This document shows, one piece after another, positions 50,781-57,706 of a stretch of 57,706 bases of DNA; the first letter of the stretch is position 1; the number at the start of each line of letters is the position of its first letter. The DNA lies in NCBI RefSeq assembly GCF_040393045.1, contig NZ_JBEBUX010000008.1:1-57706 (forward strand), read 5' to 3'. The DNA comes from Pollutimonas bauzanensis_A. Its GTDB lineage: Bacteria > Pseudomonadota > Gammaproteobacteria > Burkholderiales > Burkholderiaceae_B. Below the pieces are notes generated by a model. That model saw only the letters and a program-made list of their open reading frames with translations, ran no database searches and was not told the origin of the DNA. Position numbers and translations under genes: made by a program.

Positions 50781-51233
50781 ATGAGCATTGTCGACAACCG
50801 CAAAGCAACGCACGATTACTTCATTGAAGACCGCTACGAAGCGGGTCTTGTCCTTGAAGGCTGGGAGGTAAAAGCCATACGCGCGGGTCACGTACAGATC
50901 AAGGAAAGCTACGTTATCGTACGCGATGGCGCCTTGTGGATCATTGGGATGCACATCAGCGCCCTGCCCACCGCCTCCACCCATATTCACCCGAACGCGA
51001 CCCGCACCCGCAAACTATTGCTGCATGCAGAGGAAATCAGCAAGCTTATTGGTAAAGTCGAGCAGCGCGGCTATACCTTGGTTCCACTTAACCTGCATTA
51101 TAAAAACGGACGGATCAAACTTGATTTCGGTCTTGGCCGCGGTAAAAAGCTGCACGATAAGCGCGACGTTGCGCGCGACAAGGACTGGTTGCGCGAAAAA
51201 GAGCAGCTGATGAAAAAGAGCACGCGCGAATAG
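50781..51233 (+). CDS. smpB: SsrA-binding protein SmpB
   Basis: A 150-residue tmRNA partner of trans-translation. MSIVDNRKATHDYFIEDRYEAGLVLEGWEVKAIRAGHVQIKESYV, RTRKLLLHAEEISKLIGKVEQRGYTLVPLNLHYKNGRIKLDFGLGRGKKLHDKRD and the basic tail ARDKDWLREKEQ are conserved SmpB segments. The tmRNA gene was not seen in this window. Confidence 0.97.
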   Translation: MSIVDNRKATHDYFIEDRYEAGLVLEGWEVKAIRAGHVQIKESYVIVRDGALWIIGMHISALPTASTHIHPNATRTRKLLLHAEEISKLIGKVEQRGYTLVPLNLHYKNGRIKLDFGLGRGKKLHDKRDVARDKDWLREKEQLMKKSTRE

Positions 51234-51246
51234 CCAGCATTCACCG

Positions 51247-51948
51247 CTACCCTACGGTGAACCCTTCCAGCTGCAATAATGCAAACTTGCGTTCCAGGCC
51301 GCCGGTATAGCCCGCCAGCGTGCCGACGCTGGACAGCACCCGGTGGCAGGGAATAATGATCGTAATGGGATTGCGCCCTACTGCCGTGCCCACAGGGCGT
51401 CCATGTTGCGCGGTAAGCCCTGCGGCGCGCGCTACATCGGCATAAGAAACAGACTGGCCATAGGGTATATCGAGCAAGGCGCGCCACACCTTTTTTTGGA
51501 AATCGGTGCCTTCGGTTAGCAGCGGCACAGAAAATGTAGTTCGATCGCCCAGAAAATACTCGCCCAGCTCTTTTTGGGTTTGCAGGAAAATTGCCTGAGC
51601 GTTAGCTGGGGTTTCGGCTTGCATGTAAGACAAGGAATCTGGATCGCAGTCGATGATGGCGCCGGCGGCCTTTGCCATGGACGTCGTGTGCGCACCGGAT
51701 GCCGTTCGGAGCAGATTGGCCTCTCCGAATAAGTCATCATTCGATAACTTGCTGGCTTTGAAGGTTTTTATGGCCAAGCCCGACATCGATCCCGCTGTCG
51801 GGTCGCTTGCGCGCGGCAAGGGGATAGATAAATCCGCCAGCGGCGGACAGTCTTTTTGCCCGACAAAATACAAGCCATTCAGGTGATCTCCCGTGGAACA
51901 CAACAGGATGCGCCCCAGACCCGATGACATTTGTGCATAGAACGTCAT
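51247..51948 (-). CDS. ogt: Methylated-DNA-cysteine methyltransferase (Ogt-type) with long N-terminal region
   Basis: A 233-residue DNA repair protein that takes the alkyl group from O6-alkylguanine. Core: FQKKVWRALLDIPYGQSVSYADVARAAGLTAQHGRPVGTAVGRNPITIIIPCHRVLSSVGTLAGYTGGLERKFALLQLEG, with acceptor Cys201 in PCHR. The usual Ogt is about 170 residues. Here roughly 60 extra residues (around 35-105) lie between the first beta-hairpin (LNGLYFVGQKDCPP) and the helix QTQKELGEYFLGD. That insert is Ser/Ala/Thr-rich and shows no domain I recognise. Confidence 0.9.
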   Translation of the reverse strand: MTFYAQMSSGLGRILLCSTGDHLNGLYFVGQKDCPPLADLSIPLPRASDPTAGSMSGLAIKTFKASKLSNDDLFGEANLLRTASGAHTTSMAKAAGAIIDCDPDSLSYMQAETPANAQAIFLQTQKELGEYFLGDRTTFSVPLLTEGTDFQKKVWRALLDIPYGQSVSYADVARAAGLTAQHGRPVGTAVGRNPITIIIPCHRVLSSVGTLAGYTGGLERKFALLQLEGFTVG

Positions 51949-51991
51949 GGTTTGCCTTTTTGCAGCCTATGAAACATCGACCAAATCCATT

Positions 51992-53299
51992 TTAATGCAG
52001 CTTGACGCGCGGGGCTGCCCGTTTTGTCAGTAAGCGCCCTAGCGCCAACGAGCCGGTACGGACAAAACCCAGTACTGCCATGTGGTGCATCAGATGCAGA
52101 CTCATGTACATCAGGCGAGCCAGCAAGCCTTCTACAAACCAGCTCTTTCCTTGCAGCACACCCATCAGGCTGCCAATGCCGCGGCTATGTCCAACCGATA
52201 CAAGCGACCCATAATCTTTAAAGCGAAAACGGCGGCTTCCTATGTCTTTGCCCTGCATGCGCGCCGCCATAATCGGCAATAAAAAGTCAGCCTGCTGATG
52301 GGCTACTTGAGCCCTGGCTGGCAGAAATTGCCCTTCCGCATCCCACGGCGTTTGAGCACAATCGCCCATGGCGAAAACAGCAGGATCACTGGTGCGCAAT
52401 TGCCTGTCAACGACCAACTGGTTGATACGGTTGGTGTCCAGGCGCAGTTGCGTGAGGAATGCGGGCGCCTCTATACCCGCCGCCCATACGCACAAGTCGA
52501 CCGGATAGCGTGTGCCTTGTGCGTCGTATAAAGCGTCGGCCTCGACCCTGGCCACGCGTACTGAAGTTTTCACGGTGATGCCGCGCTCCAGCAGCAGTTC
52601 TTGCGCTGCCGAGGACATTTTTTCCGGGAGAGCCGACAGTATCCTGTCGCTGCCTTCCAACAGCGTTATCTGGATATCGTTGTGCGTATCCAGGCTATTA
52701 AGTCCGTAGAACACCGCGTCCGCGCAGGCTTCGCGCAATTCTGCCGCGAGCTCAACGCCAGTTGCCCCTCCGCCAACGATACCTACATTCAAAACATAGT
52801 CAGCGTGTTCGGTTTTCTTTTTGTTGGCTGTTACCAGCTCGTGCAAGAACCGCAGCCGAAATCGTTCCGCTTCGGCGGTTGAGTCCAGTGCAATGGCGAA
52901 TTCGGAAGCGCCGGGCGTGCCAAAGAAATTCGATTTGCTGCCGACAGCCAGAACCAAGGTATCGTAATGCAGGTTGCGCGCAGGAAACACTTCGACCTGT
53001 TGGTCCGAAAATACGGGCTTCAGTTGTATCAAGCGCGAATCGCGGTCAACGTGGGCCACTTCGCCGAAAATGAAAGTAAAGCCACAATCCTTGGCCAGCA
53101 TGAAATACGATAAGCCTTCCCGGTGTATATCCAGGGTGCCTGCGGCGACTTCATGCAAAGAAGGCTTCCAGATATGGTCGCCGGCCTTGTCGACCAGATA
53201 GACATGCTGCGGGCCAAACTTGCGCCCTAACTTGGCAGCGAGTTCCAGGCCGCCGGCGCCACCGCCGACAATGACAACTTTATGAGCTTCGGATTTCAT
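51992..53299 (-). CDS. ndh: Type II NADH:quinone oxidoreductase
   Basis: A 435-residue membrane-associated flavoprotein that passes electrons from NADH to quinone without pumping protons. FAD motif KVVIVGGGAGGLELAAKLGRKFG lies at 7-29, NADH motif VLNVGIVGGGATGVELAAELREAC near 166-189, and FAMGDCAQTP near 310. The C-terminal region (FVEGLLARLMYMSLHLMHHMAVLGFVRTGSLALGRLL) is a likely amphipathic membrane-binding helix. It is divergent from a TetR gene whose operator-like hexamers lie in the gap. Confidence 0.93.
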   Translation of the reverse strand: MKSEAHKVVIVGGGAGGLELAAKLGRKFGPQHVYLVDKAGDHIWKPSLHEVAAGTLDIHREGLSYFMLAKDCGFTFIFGEVAHVDRDSRLIQLKPVFSDQQVEVFPARNLHYDTLVLAVGSKSNFFGTPGASEFAIALDSTAEAERFRLRFLHELVTANKKKTEHADYVLNVGIVGGGATGVELAAELREACADAVFYGLNSLDTHNDIQITLLEGSDRILSALPEKMSSAAQELLLERGITVKTSVRVARVEADALYDAQGTRYPVDLCVWAAGIEAPAFLTQLRLDTNRINQLVVDRQLRTSDPAVFAMGDCAQTPWDAEGQFLPARAQVAHQQADFLLPIMAARMQGKDIGSRRFRFKDYGSLVSVGHSRGIGSLMGVLQGKSWFVEGLLARLMYMSLHLMHHMAVLGFVRTGSLALGRLLTKRAAPRVKLH

Positions 53300-53412
53300 T
53301 GTTCATGGTTCCTTGGCTAGGTAAAAAGTCAATACTACTGGAAGCATACGATCGATTCGTCGCAACCTGGGATAATATGGTGATTCAGACAATATTTCAT
53401 TCTCGGTTATAA

Positions 53413-53470
53413 CTGTACGGTACGGTCAATTTACGATTGGCCGCATACGGTGTCAAGAGAAACCGTACAG
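53413..53470. promoter_or_regulatory. Candidate TetR operator cluster between ndh and tetR
   Basis: The hexamer TACGGT occurs at 53416, 53421 (overlapping) and 53446, and its inverse ACCGTA at 53462. The first and last belong to a longer inverted pair, CTGTACGGT (53413-53421) and ACCGTACAG (53462-53470). This is a plausible autoregulatory site. The in-frame GTG at 53450 falls inside the array, which favours the ATG at 53495 as the tetR start. Confidence 0.55.
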
Positions 53471-53494
53471 ATCTGCATAGCAACAAGAACATAC

Positions 53495-54100
53495 ATGAAA
53501 ACAAAAAGCGAAATGCGGCGTAATGCCATCATGGCAGTGGCCTTGGAAGTATTCCGGGAATTGGGCTTCGAAGCAGCGTCGATGTCGCAAATTGCGGCGC
53601 GCGTCGGGGGTTCCAAAGCGACGCTCTATAACTATTTTTCGTCCAAAGAAGAATTGTTGCTACAGGCCATGCTGCATTCGGCCGAGAAACACGTAAGCGA
53701 CATGTTGGAGATTCTGCAAACCTCGGGTGCCCTTTCTACCCAATTGCAGCGCTTCGTCCTGTCTTTGCTAAAGCTCATCAATTCCGAAGAAATCATTCAG
53801 GATCTGCGGGTTGCCATCTCGGTTGGCAAGACGTCCAACGTCGGGCGGCAATTCTTCGAGCTTGGTTCTCACAGGGCGTGGCAGGAAATATCCCATATTC
53901 TTGGCAAAGAAATAGCCAAGAAAAATTTGCGCGATGAAGATCCCGACGCGATGGCGACGCTGCTGCGCAGTATGTGCGAAGCAGATCTTATGCGTGCGTT
54001 GATGGGGGCCGGTATTCCCATGACCGATCAGGAGGCCGAACGGAAGGCGACACATATTGTCGATATTTTTCTTCGCGTTTACGGCAATAACTCAAAATAA
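53495..54100 (+). CDS. TetR-family transcriptional regulator
   Basis: A 201-residue regulator. The DNA-binding domain is MRRNAIMAVALEVFRELGFEAASMSQIAARVGGSKATLYNYFSSKEELLLQAML. The C-terminal ligand domain (HVSDMLEILQTSGALSTQLQRFVLSLLKLINSEEIIQDLRVAISVG...) resembles the AefR/TetR_C_7-like group. It faces away from ndh. Its target is likely its own promoter and perhaps ndh; the inducer is unknown. Confidence 0.9.
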   Translation: MKTKSEMRRNAIMAVALEVFRELGFEAASMSQIAARVGGSKATLYNYFSSKEELLLQAMLHSAEKHVSDMLEILQTSGALSTQLQRFVLSLLKLINSEEIIQDLRVAISVGKTSNVGRQFFELGSHRAWQEISHILGKEIAKKNLRDEDPDAMATLLRSMCEADLMRALMGAGIPMTDQEAERKATHIVDIFLRVYGNNSK

Positions 54101-54126
54101 AAGGGGCGCCCCTGTCAGAGCGCCCC
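54095..54126 (-). terminator. Intrinsic terminator between tetR and ppsA
   Basis: GGGGCGC pairs with GCGCCCC over a 10-base loop (54103-54126). On the minus strand it is followed by TTTTATTTT, a good tract for ppsA, which ends 26 bases earlier on that strand. On the plus strand only ACTTTA follows, so termination of tetR there would be weaker. Confidence 0.8.
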
Positions 54127-54151
54127 ACTTTACTACCCTATCTGCCGGCCT

Positions 54152-56518
54152 TTACTTAACAGCCAAGCGCTGCCATGTATCAACCACAGTATCCGGATTC
54201 AGCGACATTGACAAGATACCCTCGTCACGCAACCACTGTGCCAGATCGGGGTGATCGCTAGGGCCTTGGCCGCAAATACCCACGTACTTGCCTGCAGCCA
54301 AGCATGCTTTGATGGCGCGGCTAAGCATGAACTTCACAGCTTCGTCGCGTTCATCGAAATCGGCTGCCAGCAATTCCATGCCGGAATCGCGATCCAGGCC
54401 AAGCGTGAGCTGAGTCATATCGTTGGAGCCGATAGAAAAGCCATCGAAGTAATGCAGGAATTCTTCGGCCAGAATGGCGTTGGAAGGGACTTCGCACATC
54501 ATGATTACGCGCAAGCCATTTTCGCCGCGTGCAAGGCCGTTCTTGGCCAACAGGTCAACCACTTTGGCTGCCTGGGGCAATGTACGCACAAACGGCACCA
54601 TGATTTCGACGTTAGTAAGGCCCATATCGTCGCGCACTTTTTTAAGCGCTTCGCATTCCATCTTGAAGCACTCTTCAAACTCAGCCGATACATAACGCGA
54701 CGCGCCGCGGAAACCCAGCATTGGGTTTTCTTCTTCTGGTTCGTACCGTGAACCGCCGACCAGCTTGCGGTATTCGTTCGACTTGAAGTCGGACAAGCGC
54801 ACAATAACTGGCTTCGGATAAAAGGCCGCGGCCAAGGTGCTGATCCCTTCGGCCATTTTTTCAACGAAAAAAGCCCTGGGGCTGGCATAACCGCGAGCGG
54901 CCGATTCAACCGCTTTTTTCAGCTCGGTATCAACGTTGGGGTAATCAAGCACAGCCTTGGGGTGCACATTGATATTGTTGTTGATAATGAATTCCAGGCG
55001 AGCAAGGCCAACGCCATGGTTGGGGATTTGCGAGAAGTCGAAAGCCAACTGCGGGTTGCCCACGTTCATCATGACCTTCAGGCCGATGTCGGGCATTTCA
55101 CCCCAGCGCACTTCTTCGATTTCGGTTTCGATCAGGCCATCGTAAATACGCCCTTCGTCGCCTTCTGCGCAAGACACAGTCACTTCCCTGCCATCGCCAA
55201 GCACGTCAGTGGCGTTCGCGCAGCCTACTACGGCAGGAATACCGAGTTCGCGTGCAATGATGGCCGCATGGCAAGTGCGTCCGCCACGATTGGTGACGAT
55301 CGCCGATGCCAGCTTCATGACCGGTTCCCAGTTGGGATCGGTCATGTCGGTGACCAGGATATCGCCGCGCTGCACTTGGTCCATTTGGGAGATATCGCCT
55401 ACCACGCGGACTTTGCCGGAGCCGATTTTTTGACCGATAGCGCGACCGGTTATGAGCACTTCGCCAGTCGCCTTCAAGCGATAGCGCTCCTGCACATCGT
55501 TGTGCCCTTGCTGCGACTTCACCGTTTCCGGACGAGCCTGGAGAATATAGATTTTTCCGTCGATGCCGTCGCGGCCCCATTCGATATCCATGGGACGCTG
55601 GTAATGCTTTTCGATAATGACGGCATAGCGAGCCAGTTCAATGACTTCGTCGTCGGTCAGTGAATAGCGGTTGCGCTCGGATACAGGCACATCGACCGTG
55701 CGAACGGCATGGCCGGTAGTACGGTCGGTGTCGAATTCCATTTTGAGCAGCTTGGAACCGATACGACGGCTGATGATGGGATAGTGGCCCGATGCCAATG
55801 TCGGTTTGAATACATAGAATTCATCGGGGTTGACGGCACCCTGCACTACAGTTTCGCCCAGGCCATACGACGAGGTAATGAACACCACATCTTTAAAGCC
55901 GGACTCGGTGTCGAGCGTGAACATGACGCCCGCCGCGCCGCGATCAGAACGCACCATGCGCTGGATGCCGGCCGACAACGCGACCTCGGCGTGGGCATAG
56001 CCTTTATGCACGCGGTAGGAAATAGCGCGGTCGTTATACAGCGAGGCGAATACGTGGCGAATTTTTTCCAGAACTTCGTCGATGCCGACGACGTTCAGGT
56101 AGGTTTCCTGTTGCCCGGCAAACGAGGCGTCGGGAAGGTCTTCGGCAGTCGCCGAAGAACGTACGGCAAACGAGCCGTTGCCATCCGCATCGAGTTCGGC
56201 GAATGCAGCACGAATAGCCTGCTCGAATTCGGCAGGAAATGGCGTATCGATGATCCATTGACGGATTTCCGAACCCGCATTGGCGAGTTCACGCACGTCT
56301 TCAGAGTCGAGCGTAAGCAGCCGATCAGCAATGCGTTGATCGAGCTTTGTGGAACGCAGGAATTCGCGGAATGCGTCAGCAGTCGTGGCAAAGCCGCCCG
56401 GAACCCGGACCCCTGCCCCTGCCAACTGACTAATCATTTCACCAAGTGATGAGTTTTTACCCCCTACCGAGTCGACATCCGTCATGCGGAGCTGCTCGAA
56501 AGATACAACATAAGACAT
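54152..56518 (-). CDS. ppsA: Phosphoenolpyruvate synthase
   Basis: A 788-residue enzyme making PEP from pyruvate and ATP for gluconeogenesis. The N-terminal ATP-grasp domain shows SVGGKNSSLGEMISQL, RSSATAEDLPDASFAGQQETYLNV and MDIEWGRDGIDGKIYILQARPETV. The central phosphohistidine domain has NRGGRTCHAAIIARELGIPAVVGC (His of TCHAA carries the phosphate). The C-terminal TIM barrel includes MLGFRGASRYVSAEF and GSNDMTQLTLGLDRDSG, with Cys of GICGQGPSDHPD. AAGGTG precedes the ATG. It is divergent from its regulator gene. Confidence 0.97.
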   Translation of the reverse strand: MSYVVSFEQLRMTDVDSVGGKNSSLGEMISQLAGAGVRVPGGFATTADAFREFLRSTKLDQRIADRLLTLDSEDVRELANAGSEIRQWIIDTPFPAEFEQAIRAAFAELDADGNGSFAVRSSATAEDLPDASFAGQQETYLNVVGIDEVLEKIRHVFASLYNDRAISYRVHKGYAHAEVALSAGIQRMVRSDRGAAGVMFTLDTESGFKDVVFITSSYGLGETVVQGAVNPDEFYVFKPTLASGHYPIISRRIGSKLLKMEFDTDRTTGHAVRTVDVPVSERNRYSLTDDEVIELARYAVIIEKHYQRPMDIEWGRDGIDGKIYILQARPETVKSQQGHNDVQERYRLKATGEVLITGRAIGQKIGSGKVRVVGDISQMDQVQRGDILVTDMTDPNWEPVMKLASAIVTNRGGRTCHAAIIARELGIPAVVGCANATDVLGDGREVTVSCAEGDEGRIYDGLIETEIEEVRWGEMPDIGLKVMMNVGNPQLAFDFSQIPNHGVGLARLEFIINNNINVHPKAVLDYPNVDTELKKAVESAARGYASPRAFFVEKMAEGISTLAAAFYPKPVIVRLSDFKSNEYRKLVGGSRYEPEEENPMLGFRGASRYVSAEFEECFKMECEALKKVRDDMGLTNVEIMVPFVRTLPQAAKVVDLLAKNGLARGENGLRVIMMCEVPSNAILAEEFLHYFDGFSIGSNDMTQLTLGLDRDSGMELLAADFDERDEAVKFMLSRAIKACLAAGKYVGICGQGPSDHPDLAQWLRDEGILSMSLNPDTVVDTWQRLAVK

Positions 56519-56695
56519 AAAGTCACCTTTAACTATAGAAGAAAGCTTGTTTGCTTATTGCGCAAGGTAAATAAAGCAGCTGTTGTGTACTGGACAACGC
56601 GCTTACGCATTAAGCAAACCAGCCTTGCCTGCTGGTAGGGCGACTGTTAATCTTGCGATTGTACCGTTTCCGGCATCTTCTGCATTAACTATTCC

Positions 56696-57529
56696 ATGAC
56701 CACACCCATTATTGAACGCACTGTATTTGTTGTCTCTGACAGCACCGGTATTACTGCCGAAACTTTCAGCAATTCCGTCTTGTCGCAATTCGAGCAAATC
56801 AAGTTCGAAGCGATCCGTATTCCATTCCTCGATTCATTGGAAAAAGCGACTGCTGCAGCGGTGCGCATCAATCGTTGCGCGGAAGAGCAAAACGCGCCGC
56901 CCTTAGTGTTCAGCACACTGGTCGACCCCGAAATCGCACTCAAAATACAGTCGGCCAATTGCACGTTCCTGGATTTGTTCGGCACATTTGTGCAGCACAT
57001 TGAAACGGCACTGGGCGTGAAATCCAGCCATTCGGTTGGCCGTTCGCATATGGGCGGTTTGTCCAAACAATATAACAACCGAATCGAGGCCATCAATTTT
57101 AGTCTGGCTCACGACGATGGTCAGTTCATACATGGTCTGGAGCAGGCGGATGTGATTCTCGTGGGCGTGTCGCGCTGCGGGAAGACGCCTACCAGCTTGT
57201 ACCTGGCGATGCAGTACGCGGTGAAGGCCGCCAATTTCCCGCTGATCCCAGAAGATTTTGATCGCGGTATGTTGCCAGCGACGCTCGCACCTTATCGCAA
57301 GAAATTGTTCGGCCTGTCTATTCAGCCGGGCCGTCTTGCAGAAGTTCGCAACGAGCGGCGGCCGAACAGCCAGTATTCTTCCATCAAGCAGTGCCGCCAC
57401 GAGGTGGCGGAGGCCGAGCGTTTGATGCGGATGGAAAATATTCCATGGTTGTCGACGACGACCAAGTCGATTGAAGAAATTTCGACGAAGGTGCTGGATG
57501 AGGTGGGGTTGGATAGGCGGATTTACTGA
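56696..57529 (+). CDS. ppsR: PEP synthase regulatory protein (kinase/pyrophosphorylase)
   Basis: A 277-residue DUF299-family bifunctional enzyme that switches PEP synthase off by ADP-dependent phosphorylation and on by Pi-dependent dephosphorylation. The opening VFVVSDSTGITAETFSNSVLSQF and the P-loop GVSRCGKT (157-164) are family hallmarks. The C-terminal segment RRPNSQYSSIKQCRHEVAEAERLMRMENIPWLSTTTKSIEEISTKVL is conserved. It is divergent from ppsA across a 177-base gap, matching its role on that enzyme. Confidence 0.96.
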   Translation: MTTPIIERTVFVVSDSTGITAETFSNSVLSQFEQIKFEAIRIPFLDSLEKATAAAVRINRCAEEQNAPPLVFSTLVDPEIALKIQSANCTFLDLFGTFVQHIETALGVKSSHSVGRSHMGGLSKQYNNRIEAINFSLAHDDGQFIHGLEQADVILVGVSRCGKTPTSLYLAMQYAVKAANFPLIPEDFDRGMLPATLAPYRKKLFGLSIQPGRLAEVRNERRPNSQYSSIKQCRHEVAEAERLMRMENIPWLSTTTKSIEEISTKVLDEVGLDRRIY

Positions 57530-57706
57530 TCGTTTTCCTTTGTGCACGCTGTGAGTACGTTCTTACTGGTTATTTCTTGCACTCAGTTGCTGCGTTAGCG
57601 CATTTTTGGCCGAGGTGTTTACAGGACTCGTGGCAGCGTATGAGCGCCAAGATTTTTCGTTCTTGAGAAAGTCGGGTGTGTCGGGGGCTGTTTCGGCTTC
57701 ACGCGC

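Noticed and set aside
50724..51246. tmRNA gene (ssrA) beside smpB
   Set aside because: No tRNA-like ends or tag reading frame were recognised near smpB; it must lie elsewhere.
54962..56449. Two long open frames opposite ppsA (54962-55663 and 55709-56449)
   Set aside because: Their products are His/Phe/Asp-rich in the manner of reverse-complement translations, and ppsA is unambiguous on the other strand.
57530..57706. Gene or terminator after ppsR
   Set aside because: No convincing frame, hairpin with T tract or RNA gene could be supported in the last 177 bases.

Overview
The window looks like chromosome from a denitrifying betaproteobacterium of the Alcaligenaceae (Pusillimonas/Bordetella-like). 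The reasons are a moderate G+C content, the gene content (Bug-family solute receptor, clade I nos cluster, azurin, RatA/RnfH/SmpB block) and the protein styles. I could run no search, so the genus is a guess. About 60 genes are packed with short gaps. I saw no rRNA, tRNA, insertion sequence, prophage or CRISPR array.

Layout. 1-1.2 kb: an edge fragment resembling topoisomerase IB, a tiny DUF3309 membrane protein and a TerC-family protein. 1.3-7.8 kb: an Aap-type amino-acid ABC transporter split around a GcvA-like LysR regulator, with a serine-hydroxymethyltransferase-like PLP enzyme heading the receptor/permease operon. 7.9-17.6 kb: azurin, then a complete nosRZDFYL-apbE (nosX) nitrous oxide reductase cluster. 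Both azurin and nosR have FNR/Dnr-type boxes at the expected -41.5 distance from a plausible -10. 17.6-22.3 kb: a porin, a sulfide:quinone-type oxidoreductase, a sorbosone-dehydrogenase-like beta-propeller enzyme overlapping a small cytochrome c, and a small basic protein. 22.3-26.5 kb: a LeuCD-type dehydratase pair with a Bug receptor and divergent LysR. 26.5-28.6 kb: YnfA, CueR/CopZ around a textbook 19-bp-spacer promoter, and a double PRC-barrel protein. 28.6-33.2 kb: a secreted PIG-L deacetylase with a lectin-like propeller, an oxidoreductase with a possible SAF domain, and a RES/Xre toxin-antitoxin pair. 33.4-37.4 kb: sulfate ABC transporter sbp-cysTWA. 37.4-41.6 kb: EamA transporter, ArsC-like protein, peroxiredoxin, glutathione peroxidase, a deleted glutathione S-transferase remnant, a DUF3298 lipoprotein and an ankyrin protein. 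41.7-46.5 kb: tatD, holB, tmk, mltG and divergent ygfZ. 46.5-49.8 kb: valine-catabolism genes. 49.9-57.5 kb: rnfH, ratA, smpB, an alkyltransferase, type II NADH dehydrogenase, a TetR regulator, ppsA and ppsR. The last 177 bases hold nothing I recognise.

How it works together. The respiratory block is the most coherent. NosZ reduces N2O in the periplasm, NosDFYL and ApbE mature it and its flavoprotein partner NosR, and azurin is a plausible electron donor. The quinone-reducing SQR-like enzyme and type II NADH dehydrogenase could feed the same chain. Copper handling (CueR/CopZ) lies 10 kb away.

No clearly undescribed system stands out. The best leads are the transporter with the SHMT-like enzyme, the LeuCD-Bug-LysR cluster, the deacetylase/lectin-like fusion and several unexplained dyads in promoters.
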